Of a stretch of DNA of 64,000 nucleotides, positions 34,937 to 43,515 are shown one piece after another. The notes below the pieces were generated by a model. That model searched no databases. It worked only from the letters and a program-made list of their open reading frames with translations, and was not told where the DNA came from. The stretch lies in the NCBI RefSeq assembly GCF_900142765.1, contig NZ_FRCB01000004.1, positions 62,001 to 126,000 on the forward strand, written 5' to 3'. Origin of the DNA: Roseovarius litoreus (GTDB taxonomy: Bacteria > Pseudomonadota > Alphaproteobacteria > Rhodobacterales > Rhodobacteraceae). Both the position numbers and the translations under genes were made by a program. The stretch's first letter is position 1; every line of letters begins with the position of its first letter.

Positions 34937-35569
34937 ATGTTGCGTGCCATCGTTCTTTTTCTGACAACGCTCTGCGCCCCTGCCGCCTGGGCGCATCCGC
35001 ATGTATTCGTGGATGTCACGCTGCGCTTCCTGCCCGATGCCGAGGGGCGGCTGACCGGGGTCGAGGTGACCTGGGCCTATGACGATTTCTTCTCGCTTCT
35101 GGTGCTGGAGGATCGCGGGCTGGACGCCGATGGCGACATGATCCTGACCGAGGCCGAGCGCGCGGCGCTTCTGGGGTTCGATCTGAGCGATTGGCCCGAG
35201 GGCTTCGAGGGCGCGATGTTTCTCTACCAGGGCGAGCGCAAGATCGCGCTTGGCGCGCCAAGGGCGCTGCAGGCCGGGATGGAGGGGGCGCGGATCGTCA
35301 CGCGCCATGTGCGCAGCTTCGATCCGATCGAGCCAGTAGGGCTGGTGGTGCGGCCTTATGATCCGTCCTATTACGCCGCGCTGAGCCTGAAGGCCGCGGG
35401 CGGGCTGCCGGATGGCTGCCGCGCCCGGATCGAGCCGGCCGACACCGAGGCGGCGGACGCCATCGTGGCGAGCCTTGGCGGCACATCCAACGAGACGCTG
35501 TTCGAAGAGGTCGAGGTCGGCATCCATTACGCCGACACGCTGGAGATCACATGCGCGCCGTCGTCCTGA
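34937..35569 (+). CDS. DUF1007-family periplasmic protein (metal-linked)
   Basis: The 210-residue protein has a signal peptide ending near AWA-H, then the characteristic mature start HPHVFVDVTLRF. DUF1007 proteins are usually encoded next to NicO/RcnA-type nickel/cobalt exporters, as here, where the 3' end overlaps the transporter gene by 19 bp. The N-terminal His pair suggests metal binding. The protein is probably a periplasmic partner of the exporter; this is inference from context and family. Confidence 0.88.
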   Translation: MLRAIVLFLTTLCAPAAWAHPHVFVDVTLRFLPDAEGRLTGVEVTWAYDDFFSLLVLEDRGLDADGDMILTEAERAALLGFDLSDWPEGFEGAMFLYQGERKIALGAPRALQAGMEGARIVTRHVRSFDPIEPVGLVVRPYDPSYYAALSLKAAGGLPDGCRARIEPADTEAADAIVASLGGTSNETLFEEVEVGIHYADTLEITCAPSS

Positions 35570-36459
35570 GCACGGCTCTGGCCCTGCTGGCGCTGGCGGT
35601 CTGGCTTTGGGGCATGGGCGGCGCGCAGGACGTGGCGCGATGGGCCGCCGAGGGCCAGCGCGAGGTGCAAGGCGCGATGGCGGGATATCTGCGGGGCCTG
35701 CGCGCGGGCGAGCCGGGCGCGCTTCTGGGGCTTTGGGGGCTGTGTTTCGCCTATGGTTTTCTGCATGCCGCCGGGCCGGGACATGGCAAGCTCCTGATCG
35801 GCGGCTATGGGCTGGGCACCGGGGTGCCGGTGCTGCGGCTTTCGGGGCTGGCGCTGGCGGCGAGCCTTGCACAGGCGGTGACCGCGGTGGCGCTGGTCTA
35901 TGCGGGGGTGCTGGCACTGAACCTGACGCGCGAGGCGATGGTGGGGCTGGCCGACAGGATCATGGCGCCTGCAAGCTATGGCGCGATTGCCGCGGTCGGG
36001 CTCTGGCTGATCTGGCGGGGGATCGGCCGGTTCCGGGCCATGCGCCGGAGGCATGATGCGCATCGGCATATCCCGGCCCCGGATGGCACCTGCCAGAGTT
36101 GCGGGCATCGCCATGGTCCCACTGCAGAAGAGGCGGCACGGGTGCACGGCGTGAAAGAGGCGCTGGCGCTGATCGCGGCGGTGGCGATCCGGCCCTGCAC
36201 CGGCGCGCTTTTCCTGCTGATCCTGACATGGCGGATGGGCATCGACATGGCGGGGATCATCGGCGCCTTCGTCATGGCGCTTGGCACGGCGAGCGTGACC
36301 ATCGCGGTGGCGATTGCCGCCGTCACCATGCGCACGGGCCTCTTGGGTCGGCTGAGCGCCGATGACGGCGTGGCGGCACGCGCCCTGCCCCTTCTCGAGG
36401 CGGCGATCGGCGCGCTGATCGCGGCGGTGGCGCTACATCTGTTGCGCGGCGCGCTCTGA
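35551..36459 (+). CDS. Nickel/cobalt exporter (NicO/RcnA family)
   Basis: The 302-residue inner-membrane protein has about six to seven helices and the signature HAAGPGHGK (residues 72-80) in an early helix and RPCTGAL in a later one. A cytoplasmic loop is His-rich (RRRHDAHRHIPAPDGTCQSCGHRHG, in parts) and likely binds metal. It exports Ni2+ or Co2+. The start overlaps the DUF1007 gene by 19 bp, so translation is probably coupled. No nikR/rcnR-like regulator is nearby. Confidence 0.93.
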   Translation: MRAVVLSTALALLALAVWLWGMGGAQDVARWAAEGQREVQGAMAGYLRGLRAGEPGALLGLWGLCFAYGFLHAAGPGHGKLLIGGYGLGTGVPVLRLSGLALAASLAQAVTAVALVYAGVLALNLTREAMVGLADRIMAPASYGAIAAVGLWLIWRGIGRFRAMRRRHDAHRHIPAPDGTCQSCGHRHGPTAEEAARVHGVKEALALIAAVAIRPCTGALFLLILTWRMGIDMAGIIGAFVMALGTASVTIAVAIAAVTMRTGLLGRLSADDGVAARALPLLEAAIGALIAAVALHLLRGAL

Positions 36460-36509
36460 GGCGGCGGGCATCGCTTGCGCCTCGCCCTGTCCCGACCTAT
36501 GGCCCGATC

Positions 36510-37871
36510 ATGACCAGAGCGCCGAGATATCGCCATCACGCCAGTGCCATCATCGGGCTGGGCCTGCCGCTGATCGGAAGCCATGTGGCGCAGTTCGCCA
36601 TCACGCTGACAGATGCGGTGATGCTGGGCTGGTATTCGGTCGAGGCGCTGGCGGCCGAAGTGCTGGGGGGTACGCTGTTTTTCGTGCTGTTCATCATGGG
36701 ATCGGGCTTTGCCTGGGCGGTGATGCCGATGGTGGCCTCGGCACGGGCGGCGGGCAACGAGACGCAGATCCGGCGCGTCACCCGGATGGGGGCCTGGGCG
36801 TCGATCCTGTTCGGGATCGCCACGCTGCCCCTGATGCTTTTGGCGCGGCCGATCTTCGAGGCGCTCGGGCAGGACCCGGATATCGCGGTGCTGGCGGGGC
36901 AGTACCTGTCGATCATGGGATGGGGCATTCTGCCGGCGCTGCTGGTGATGGTGCTGAAATCCTACCTTGCGGCGCTGGAGCGCACGCAGATCGTGCTGTG
37001 GATCACGCTGGCGGCGGTCGGGGTGAACGTGGTGGTCAACTATGCGCTGATTTTCGGCAATTGGGGCTTTCCCGAATTGGGGGTGCGGGGGGCGGCGATT
37101 GCGTCCCTTGTGGTGAATGTCGCGTCGCTTGTGGCGATGGCGATCTATGCCGCAAGGGCGCAGCCCGATCACGCGCTCTTCCAGAGGATCTGGCGCCCCG
37201 ATCAGGAGGCGCTGGCGCAGGTGTTCCGGCTGGGCTGGCCGATCGGGATCACCAATCTGGCGGAAGTGGGGCTGTTTGCCGCCTCGTCGATCATGATGGG
37301 CTGGCTGGGGGCGCTGCCGCTGGCGGCGCATGGCATCGCGCTGCAGGTGACCTCGGTGGTGTTCATGGTGCATCTGGGCCTGTCGAACGTGGCCACGGTG
37401 CGCGCGGGCCAGGCGCATGGCCGATCCGATGCGCAAGGGCTGCGCGATGGGGCGACGGTGGTTCTGGTGATGTCGGGGCTGGTGGCGGCGGCGACGATGG
37501 TGCTGTTCCTGGCGCTGCCGGAATGGATGATGGGCCTTTTCATGAGCCCGGACGAGCCGAACCGCGCCACCGTGATCGAGATCGGCGTGGGGCTTCTGGC
37601 GGCGGCGGCGTTGTTTCAGCTGGTGGATGCGGGGCAAGTCATGGCGCTTGGGCTGCTGCGAGGGGTGCAGGACACCCGGGTGCCGATGGTGATGGCGACG
37701 GTCAGCTATTGGCTGATCGGGGTGCCGGCAAGCTATGTGCTGGGCTTCACGCTTGGCCTTGGGGGTGCGGGCATCTGGCTGGGGCTGGCGGTGGGGCTGG
37801 CCTGTGCTGCGCTGCTGATGCTGGCACGGTTCTGGGGCTGGTCGGTGCGCGGGCTGGCCGGGCCGGGCTGA
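36510..37871 (+). CDS. MATE-family multidrug/organic cation efflux transporter
   Basis: The 453-residue protein has twelve predicted membrane helices and the MATE duplicated layout, with GLPLIGSHVAQFAITLTDAVMLGWYS near the N-terminus and GWPIGITNLAEVGLFAASSIMMGWLG in the second half (in parts). It uses a Na+ or H+ gradient to export drugs or metabolites. It starts 50 bp after the NicO gene on the same strand. The substrate cannot be inferred. Confidence 0.95.
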   Translation: MTRAPRYRHHASAIIGLGLPLIGSHVAQFAITLTDAVMLGWYSVEALAAEVLGGTLFFVLFIMGSGFAWAVMPMVASARAAGNETQIRRVTRMGAWASILFGIATLPLMLLARPIFEALGQDPDIAVLAGQYLSIMGWGILPALLVMVLKSYLAALERTQIVLWITLAAVGVNVVVNYALIFGNWGFPELGVRGAAIASLVVNVASLVAMAIYAARAQPDHALFQRIWRPDQEALAQVFRLGWPIGITNLAEVGLFAASSIMMGWLGALPLAAHGIALQVTSVVFMVHLGLSNVATVRAGQAHGRSDAQGLRDGATVVLVMSGLVAAATMVLFLALPEWMMGLFMSPDEPNRATVIEIGVGLLAAAALFQLVDAGQVMALGLLRGVQDTRVPMVMATVSYWLIGVPASYVLGFTLGLGGAGIWLGLAVGLACAALLMLARFWGWSVRGLAGPG

Positions 37872-37903
37872 GCGGGCTGGGCCGAGCGAGCCGGGCCGGG
37901 CGG

Positions 37904-38305
37904 TCAGGCGGTGCCGTCGGAGGGCTTCAAGAGGCGCACACCGTCGATTTTCCAGCCATCCTCGCCGGGGATCATCTCGTATTCGAGCAGATGCAAGGCC
38001 CCTGCCCCGTCGCGGATCATGACGGTCTGAAACAGTCGCCCGCCACGTTCCTCGACCGACAGGAACCGGACGCTGTCGGGGCGCCAGACCATCGGGTAGC
38101 CTTGGCGCACCATCTGTCCGAAGCGTTCGGGGTTGCCGAAGATCTGCTTGATCGTGGGGCTGGCAAAGGTGAAGGCGGTCTCGACATCATCCGCCAGAAA
38201 GGCGTCGATCTGGGCCGAGATCACGCCGCGAATGGCCTGATCATCGGCGCGCGCCGGCAGGGACAGACAGGCGGCGAGCGCGAAGGCAAGCAGGAGACGA
38301 AACAT
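37904..38305 (-). CDS. DUF4864-family secreted protein
   Basis: The 133-residue protein has a signal peptide (MFRLLLAFALAACLSLPARA) and the DUF4864 core: DQAIRGVISAQIDAFLADDVETAFTFASPTIKQIFGNP and YPMVWRPDSVRFL, read in parts. The fold is predicted NTF2-like. The function is unknown. It is convergent with the MATE gene; the gap between holds a G/C-rich imperfect repeat of GGGCCGGGC. Confidence 0.92.
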   Translation of the reverse strand: MFRLLLAFALAACLSLPARADDQAIRGVISAQIDAFLADDVETAFTFASPTIKQIFGNPERFGQMVRQGYPMVWRPDSVRFLSVEERGGRLFQTVMIRDGAGALHLLEYEMIPGEDGWKIDGVRLLKPSDGTA

Positions 38306-38365
38306 CGGACACCTTCCTTTCTGCTGGGCAAGCTAGCCCGCGCGCGCCGCGTTTCAAATCGCGCC

Positions 38366-38779
38366 TCAGCGGATCTGCAGCCCTTCGAGATAGGCGATAA
38401 GGTCGGTCACCGGGGTCGAGGTGATGATCGGCTGGCCGCTTTCGGTTTTCAGCGCGGCATCCTGCCCCTGAAAGAAATCGCCATAGATCGGCATCGGGCT
38501 GCCATGGGCCACCAGCGGGTCGCGCCCGTCGATGCGCTTGACCACGCGGCCCATGGGAAACACGCCGTCATTGCCGGCACTGAGCGCGGTGAGATCGGTG
38601 GGCTGCACGGTCAGCACAGCCTGCATCGGTCCATCGCCCGTGGCATCGGCGCCATGGCAGGCGGCGCAATAGCGCTCGTAGATCGCCTCGCCGTTGCGGG
38701 CATTGCCTTCGGCCTGCGCCGCGCCGGTCAGGGCTGCGACAAGGGCCAGAGCGGCGGTGATGAGGGTTGGGGTCTGCAT
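38366..38779 (-). CDS. c-type cytochrome (monoheme, periplasmic)
   Basis: The 137-residue protein has a signal peptide (cleavage near AQA-E at 23) and one heme site CAACH (Cys38, Cys41, His42), with a possible Met ligand in HGSPMPIYGDFF. It is a small cytochrome c of the class found with sulfur or copper enzymes. The ATG at 38779 has TAGGAGGACACAG upstream; the Shine-Dalgarno abuts the end of the 116-bp repeat. A second cytochrome c of similar build lies upstream (38920-39321), so they form a pair. Confidence 0.9.
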   Translation of the reverse strand: MQTPTLITAALALVAALTGAAQAEGNARNGEAIYERYCAACHGADATGDGPMQAVLTVQPTDLTALSAGNDGVFPMGRVVKRIDGRDPLVAHGSPMPIYGDFFQGQDAALKTESGQPIITSTPVTDLIAYLEGLQIR

Positions 38780-38790
38780 CTGTGTCCTCC

Positions 38791-38906
38791 TAAAGTGTTT
38801 CGCGAACAACCTGACTCACAGATTTTCGCGAATTGCAGTGCTCCGTTCAATCGTTGTACGCGTTCCGCCTGTCGCTGATGCCTCAGATTAAAGGCGGAAC
38901 GCTTTT
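38791..38906 (+). repeat. 116-bp MITE-like element, copy 1
   Basis: The element begins TAAAGTGTTTCGCG and ends GGCGGAACGCTTTT, with imperfect terminal inverted repeats (TAAAGCGTT type). It contains two TTTCGCGA motifs in the left half and an 11-bp hairpin (GCGTTCCGCCT / AGGCGGAACGC) in the right half. Related copies are at 44945-45059 and 56926-57041. This copy fills the gap between the two cytochrome c genes. Confidence 0.9.
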
Positions 38907-38919
38907 GATGTCGTCATGC

Positions 38920-39321
38920 TCAGGTCTTCTGGATGCTGGCCAGATAGCTGGCAAGGTCAACCAGGGCGCGGGGCGTTTCGATCACCGCGCCGGTTTCAGG
39001 GTCACGCCAACCGATCTTGGGACCGGCGAAAATCGGGCCATAGTCGGGCATCACGTCGAACTGACCGGGATAACCGTAGATGCGCGCGATGACCTGCGCG
39101 TAGGGAAACACGCCGCCATTGCGCTCGGCAATGCCTGTCAGATCGGCGGGCGGCGCGTCAAGCTCGGCCACCAATGGCCCGTCGCCCACGCCCTGCGGCC
39201 CATGGCACGTGGCACACAGCGCGCGATAGGTCTGCTCGCCCGCGGCGACGCCCGCGGGCAAGGGCTCCTGCGCCGCGCAGGCCGCAAGGCCGAAAAGGAA
39301 TACCGCAAGAGCCGCACGCAT
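38920..39321 (-). CDS. c-type cytochrome lipoprotein
   Basis: The 133-residue protein has a lipoprotein-type signal (LAAC, Cys15) and one heme site CATCH (Cys36, Cys39, His40). A VMPDYGPIF segment in the C-terminal half may hold the Met ligand. Its overall layout (heme site, PPADLTGIAERNGGVFPY, MPDYGP) parallels the downstream cytochrome c, so they are paralogues. AGGACA lies before the ATG at 39321. A TTGAC-N4-ATCAC near-FNR box is 59 bp upstream. The ORF to 39687 is an overlap with the DUF3047 gene and is not coding. Confidence 0.88.
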   Translation of the reverse strand: MRAALAVFLFGLAACAAQEPLPAGVAAGEQTYRALCATCHGPQGVGDGPLVAELDAPPADLTGIAERNGGVFPYAQVIARIYGYPGQFDVMPDYGPIFAGPKIGWRDPETGAVIETPRALVDLASYLASIQKT

Positions 39322-39379
39322 GGCAGATGTCCTGTCAGGATCGCTTGCCCGAGCAGACCTCAAGCCGGGCAGCGCTGCA

Positions 39380-39393
39380 TTGACATGGATCAC
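39380..39393. promoter_or_regulatory. Near-consensus FNR box upstream of the cytochrome c lipoprotein gene
   Basis: TTGAC-ATGG-ATCAC matches TTGAT-N4-ATCAA at 8 of 10 defined positions. It is 59-72 bp before the cytochrome start, as for the perfect ppk2 box. Low-oxygen induction of a cytochrome c would be expected of FnrL. Confidence 0.45.
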
Positions 39394-39415
39394 CCCGGGG
39401 GACGCGCTTGCCCGG

Positions 39416-40057
39416 TTATTGCAGGGTGAGACCCGATATGCGCCCCGTGATGCGCGTGTTGGTGTCGTCGCTGTCGCCCGAGACGGCGAGACCCACAAGG
39501 GCGGTGCGTTCGCCGCCGAACGCCCGGGCGAAATCGGCGGCCAGATCGACACGCTCGCGCGCCTCGCCGGTTCCGGCGGGGCGAAGAACCACAGTCTTGC
39601 CGCGCGGACCCAGATAGGGGCTGTCGAGAAACGCGCCCGGCGCGTGATCGCCGCCCCAGACATAGACGAGCACCCGCACGTCCTCATGCGACAGAAGCCG
39701 GGTCACACGCGAGCCCCGGGCACGTTCGGCCTCGGCCTGCGGCAAAAACACGAAATACATTGCCAGATTGCGGTCGTCGCCCCCCTTGAGCGCCAGATCG
39801 GTGGGCGGCACACTTTGGCTGACCTGCCAGAGCCAAGAGGCGTTCGAGGCCTGCCACGCGGTTTCGGGCACCGCACGATAGAGCAGCGACACGCTGGCAT
39901 CGGACACCATGTCGAGAGCGCCGCCGCGCAGCGCGTAGTCATTGCCGGAAAACAGCGAAAACTTCTGATGTTTCCAACTTCCGTCGAATGCGATCGGCGA
40001 TGCCGAGGCCATTGTGGCGGCCAGTGCCATCACTCCTGTCGATAGGGCCAGTCGCAT
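39416..40057 (-). CDS. DUF3047-family periplasmic protein
   Basis: The 213-residue protein has a signal peptide (MRLALSTGVMALAATMASA) and a DUF3047-like core: SWKHQKFSLFSGNDYAL, WLWQVSQSVPPTDLALKGGDD, RVLVYVWGGDHAPGAFLDSPY (in parts). The family is of unknown function, and the fold appears to be a beta-sandwich. AGGAGGTGCGCTC precedes the ATG at 40057; a longer frame to 40120 is rejected. It lies upstream of the cytochrome c lipoprotein gene on the same strand, 94 bp away. Confidence 0.82.
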   Translation of the reverse strand: MRLALSTGVMALAATMASASPIAFDGSWKHQKFSLFSGNDYALRGGALDMVSDASVSLLYRAVPETAWQASNASWLWQVSQSVPPTDLALKGGDDRNLAMYFVFLPQAEAERARGSRVTRLLSHEDVRVLVYVWGGDHAPGAFLDSPYLGPRGKTVVLRPAGTGEARERVDLAADFARAFGGERTALVGLAVSGDSDDTNTRITGRISGLTLQ

Positions 40058-40207
40058 GAGCGCACCTCCTGTGCTGGGCGCGTTCACCCATAGCAGACCC
40101 CGAGGCATGGGCAAATTCACTGTCCCGTGAGTAAGCCCGTGAGCAGGCTGGTGCTCTGAACCGTGCTCTGACCCGTGACCTGACCCTGTATCGCGCCTGC
40201 CGCCAGC

Positions 40208-41191
40208 CTAGCCCAGCCCGGCCAGGGCGCGGGCTTGCGCCCAGATCGCCGGCTCCAGCGTCACCGGATCGGCGGGCTGTTTGCCCTGCCCCGGCATCCG
40301 CGCGCCTTCGTCGAGCGCCACACCGGCCTCGACCTGCGCGAGGCGGTCGAAAAACGCGCCCGACACATCGGGGGCCATCAGCAGGTAATATTGGCCCAGA
40401 TCATGCGGCGGACCATCGGGCGCCTTGAGGGGCTTCACATCGCGGCTGACCACGCCGCCGGTCATGCCTGCGGCCAGAAGTTCGGCCATCAGGCCAAAGC
40501 CCCAGCCCTTGTAGCCCCCCATGCTGACCAGAGACCCCGAAAGGGCAGCCTCGGGATCGGTGGTGGGTTGGCCTTGGGCATCGACGGCCCAGCCTTCGGG
40601 GATCTGCTCGCCCGCGGCCTTGGCCATGGTGATCTTGCCAAGCGCCACGGTGGTGGTGGATTGGTCGAACTGCATGGCGATGCCACCCTGCCCGTCGGGC
40701 ACCGAGAAGGCGATGGGATTGGTGCCGATCACCCGCGTCTTGCCGCCGGGGGGTGCGACGATGGGCGAGGCATTGGTGACCCCCAGCCCGATCAGCCCGG
40801 CACGCGCGATCTGTTCGGTGAAGAACCCGAGCGACGTGCAGGTATGGGCATGACCCACCGCAAGGCTGGCCACGCCACAGGTGCGCGCGGCCTCGATCGC
40901 TTGCGGAAGCGCACGGGCAAAGGCGGGCTGGGCAAAGCCGAAGCCCGCATCGACCGCAACCACGCCGGGGCGCGGCCGGGTCACGACAGGCTCGGCATCG
41001 CCCTTGACGCGGCCGGTTTCCAGCTGCGTGCAGTAGCTTTCGAGATAGTACAGCCCGCAAATCCGGTTGCCGACGCTTTCGGCGACACGCACGGCGCGGG
41101 CCACTTCGGCGGCGATCCAGTCGTGGGCGCCATGGCGCATCAGCGCGGCCTTGGTGGTCTGTTCGATCTCGTCAAGGCTTACGGCGGGCAT
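40208..41191 (-). CDS. Ldh-family (malate/lactate/ureidoglycolate) dehydrogenase
   Basis: The 327-residue NAD(P)-dependent oxidoreductase belongs to the YlbC/MdhB type family distinct from classical LDH/MDH. VTRPRPGVVAVDAGFGFAQPAF, GHAHTCTSLGFFTEQIA, VTNASPIVAPPGGKTRVIGTNPIAFSVPDG and GGYKGWGFGLMAELL are the conserved blocks, read in parts. The catalytic His is probably the one in AVGHAHTC. The substrate may be malate, lactate, sulfolactate or an imine acid, and the neighbours do not tell. Confidence 0.9.
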   Translation of the reverse strand: MPAVSLDEIEQTTKAALMRHGAHDWIAAEVARAVRVAESVGNRICGLYYLESYCTQLETGRVKGDAEPVVTRPRPGVVAVDAGFGFAQPAFARALPQAIEAARTCGVASLAVGHAHTCTSLGFFTEQIARAGLIGLGVTNASPIVAPPGGKTRVIGTNPIAFSVPDGQGGIAMQFDQSTTTVALGKITMAKAAGEQIPEGWAVDAQGQPTTDPEAALSGSLVSMGGYKGWGFGLMAELLAAGMTGGVVSRDVKPLKAPDGPPHDLGQYYLLMAPDVSGAFFDRLAQVEAGVALDEGARMPGQGKQPADPVTLEPAIWAQARALAGLG

Positions 41192-41322
41192 GGGCGTCTC
41201 CGGCAGGTGGCGGTGTTCGGCGGCGAGGGGTGTGTCGGGTGTCGCGGCACCTTGCTGGGCGGGATGGCAGAGGTCAATTCAAACCTTCTGAAGCGGATTT
41301 CAACATCCCAGAAGTGGGTCCC

Positions 41323-41365
41323 AGGTCTTGAAAAGACCTTGGTTCGGGATTTTTCGAACATCCCG
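41323..41365. repeat. Second pair of adjacent hairpins
   Basis: AGGTCTT-GAA-AAGACCT (41323-41339) and CGGGAT...ATCCCG (41345-41365) lie in the gap between lolD and the Ldh-family gene. The layout mirrors the pair at 30706-30750: first hairpin built on TCTTTGAAAAGA, second on GGGAT/ATCCC with T-rich middle. Confidence 0.6.
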
Positions 41366-41399
41366 GGGCCGCGGCACGCGGATCATGCCCGGGGATGCC

Positions 41400-42083
41400 C
41401 TAGCCCGGCACCACCTTGCCCTGATCGAGCTTGACCACCCGGTCCATCCGCGCCGCAAGCTCGAGGTTATGGGTGGCGATCAGCGCCGACAGGCCCGTAT
41501 CGCGAACCAGCTGCACCAGAGCGCCGAACACCTGATCCGAGGTCGCGGGATCCAGATTGCCCGTCGGCTCATCGGCCAGAAGCAGGCGCGGCGCATTGGC
41601 CAGCGCCCGGCAGAAAGCGACGCGTTGCTGTTCGCCGCCGGACATCGCCGAGGGCCGATGACCCGAGCGCGGCCCCACGCCGACCCGCTCCAGAAGATCG
41701 GCGGCGCGCGCTGCCGCCTCGGCGCGGGCCACGCCATTGGCCAGCTGCGGCAGCACGATGTTTTCCAAAGCGGTGAATTCCGGAAGCAGGTGGTGGAACT
41801 GATAGACGAAACCCACCTCCTGACGGCGGGCGACGGTGCGGCGCCTGTCGCTGAGGCCGGTATAATCGGTGCCCCCGATCTCGACCCTGCCGGTATCGGG
41901 CGTGTCCAGAAGCCCCGCGATATGCAGAAGCGTCGACTTGCCCGCCCCCGAGGGCGCCACCAGCGCCACCATCTCGCCCGGGGCCAGCGCGAGATCGGCG
42001 TTTGCCAGCACCTGCACCTCGTTTTCGCGGCCCTTGTTGTAGGTTTTCGACACGCCGGAAAGGCGCAGCATCACATCACTCAT
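41400..42083 (-). CDS. lolD: Lipoprotein-releasing ABC transporter ATPase LolD
   Basis: The 227-residue ATPase has Walker [10 protein letters not shown] (residues 43-51), the signature [14 protein letters not shown] and Walker [13 protein letters not shown]. LolD powers release of outer-membrane lipoproteins from the inner membrane with LolC/E. Its start overlaps the permease gene by 8 bp, so it is translated coupled to it. The high similarity of LolD to MacB-type ATPases is resolved by the adjacent LolC permease. Confidence 0.95.
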   Translation of the reverse strand: MSDVMLRLSGVSKTYNKGRENEVQVLANADLALAPGEMVALVAPSGAGKSTLLHIAGLLDTPDTGRVEIGGTDYTGLSDRRRTVARRQEVGFVYQFHHLLPEFTALENIVLPQLANGVARAEAAARAADLLERVGVGPRSGHRPSAMSGGEQQRVAFCRALANAPRLLLADEPTGNLDPATSDQVFGALVQLVRDTGLSALIATHNLELAARMDRVVKLDQGKVVPG

Positions 42084-43383
42084 AGCGCAGCGCCTCGACC
42101 GGGTTCATGCGCGCGGCGCGGCGGGCGGGAAAGATCGTGACCACGAAACTCAGCCCCAGCGACAGCGCCACCGCCGACAGCACGTCGCCCAAATTCAACT
42201 GCGCCGGCAGATGATAGATGCCGCGAATGGACGGATCCCAGACCTGACCGCCCATCAGCACATTCACGAGGCTGAAGATCGGGTCGATATAGATCGCGAA
42301 GAGACAGCCCAGAACCACCCCCGCCGCCGTGCCGATAATGCCGGTGAAGGCGCCGCAGATGAAGAAAACCCGCAGCACGGCCCCTTCGGTTAGTCCCATC
42401 GTGCGCAGGATGCCGATATCGCGGCCCTTGTTCTTGACCAGCATGATAAGCCCCGAAGTGATGTTCATCGCCGCGATCAGCACGAGGATGGACAGGATGA
42501 TGAACATCACATTGTCCTCGACCTCGAGCGCGCGCAGAAATCCGCCCGAGGCGTCTTTCCATGTCCAGACCTGCGCGCGGTCCCCGGCGGCGGCGATCAG
42601 CGGAAGGGTCATGTCCTCGACCCGGTCGGGATCGCGCACCATCACCTCGAGCTCGTCGGCGCGGCCTTCGCGGTTGAAAAAGCTCTGCGCCTCCTCGAAG
42701 GGCAGATAGACGCGGACCCGGTCGATGTCATAGCGCCCGGCGCTGAAGATATAGACCACATCATAGGCGTTGATGCGTGGCGATGTGCCGAAGGCCGTGC
42801 GCACCCCATTGGGAGAGATCAGGCGGATGCGGTCGCCAACCCCTACGCCCAATTCGCGCGCCACGCCCGAGCCGATGGCGATGCCTTGCGAAAAAGCGGT
42901 GATGTCACCGCGCCCGGTTGCGGGATCGGCGATGCGCGGAATGGTCACCAGATCCTCGGGCTTGATGCCGAACACCTGCACGCCGGCGTTGCTGTCGCGG
43001 GCATTGGCCATCACCTGCCCCTTGACCAGAGGGGCTACGCGGGTGACGCCCTCGACCGCGCGGACGCGCTCGGCCATCGCCTCGTAATCGGAGAGGGTGC
43101 GATCGAGCCTGCCCGACTGCGCATCGACCGTTCCCATGTTGTAGACGGTGACATGGGCGTTCGCGCCAAGGATCGTGTCGACGAATTCCGCCCGAAAGCC
43201 CGAGCGCACCGCCAGTGTGGCAATCAGCGCGAAGACCGCCAGCGTGATCCCGATCAGGCTGATCCATGTCATCGTGCTGACCCCGCCTTCGGCGCGTTTG
43301 GCGCGCAGGTAACGCCACGCGATCATCCATTCGAACGGAGCGAAGGGCGCAGGGGCGGAAGAACGGCGGGGACGGCCTGTCAC
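42076..43383 (-). CDS. lolC: Lipoprotein-releasing ABC transporter permease LolC/LolE
   Basis: The 435-residue permease has an N-terminal cytoplasmic start ([19 protein letters not shown]), one membrane helix, a large periplasmic domain (about 50-270) and three C-terminal helices ending in [18 protein letters not shown], in parts. Many alphaproteobacteria have a single LolC/E type (LolF) that acts as a homodimer, as probably here. It is in one operon with lolD. It removes mature lipoproteins for hand-over to LolA. Confidence 0.93.
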   Translation of the reverse strand: MTGRPRRSSAPAPFAPFEWMIAWRYLRAKRAEGGVSTMTWISLIGITLAVFALIATLAVRSGFRAEFVDTILGANAHVTVYNMGTVDAQSGRLDRTLSDYEAMAERVRAVEGVTRVAPLVKGQVMANARDSNAGVQVFGIKPEDLVTIPRIADPATGRGDITAFSQGIAIGSGVARELGVGVGDRIRLISPNGVRTAFGTSPRINAYDVVYIFSAGRYDIDRVRVYLPFEEAQSFFNREGRADELEVMVRDPDRVEDMTLPLIAAAGDRAQVWTWKDASGGFLRALEVEDNVMFIILSILVLIAAMNITSGLIMLVKNKGRDIGILRTMGLTEGAVLRVFFICGAFTGIIGTAAGVVLGCLFAIYIDPIFSLVNVLMGGQVWDPSIRGIYHLPAQLNLGDVLSAVALSLGLSFVVTIFPARRAARMNPVEALRYE

Positions 43384-43515
43384 TGGAAAACCTCGGATCT
43401 CGTTTTGCGCGGACAGTGCGGGTTATCATGATCAGGGTCAAGGCCGAGCGGCAGGCATCGGGTGCAGCATGGCAAAACAGGGCGAGTCGAGTCGTCCGCA
43501 CCGGAAAGGACCGCC

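Noticed and set aside
37872-37903. GGGCCGGGC-like short repeats between the MATE and DUF4864 genes
   Set aside because: They are imperfect, very short and typical of GC-rich drift at convergent gene ends.
36920-38878. 652-codon plus-strand ORF across the MATE, DUF4864 and cytochrome c genes
   Set aside because: It overlaps three well-supported genes in other frames and shows only shifted-frame Gly/Ala/Arg composition.
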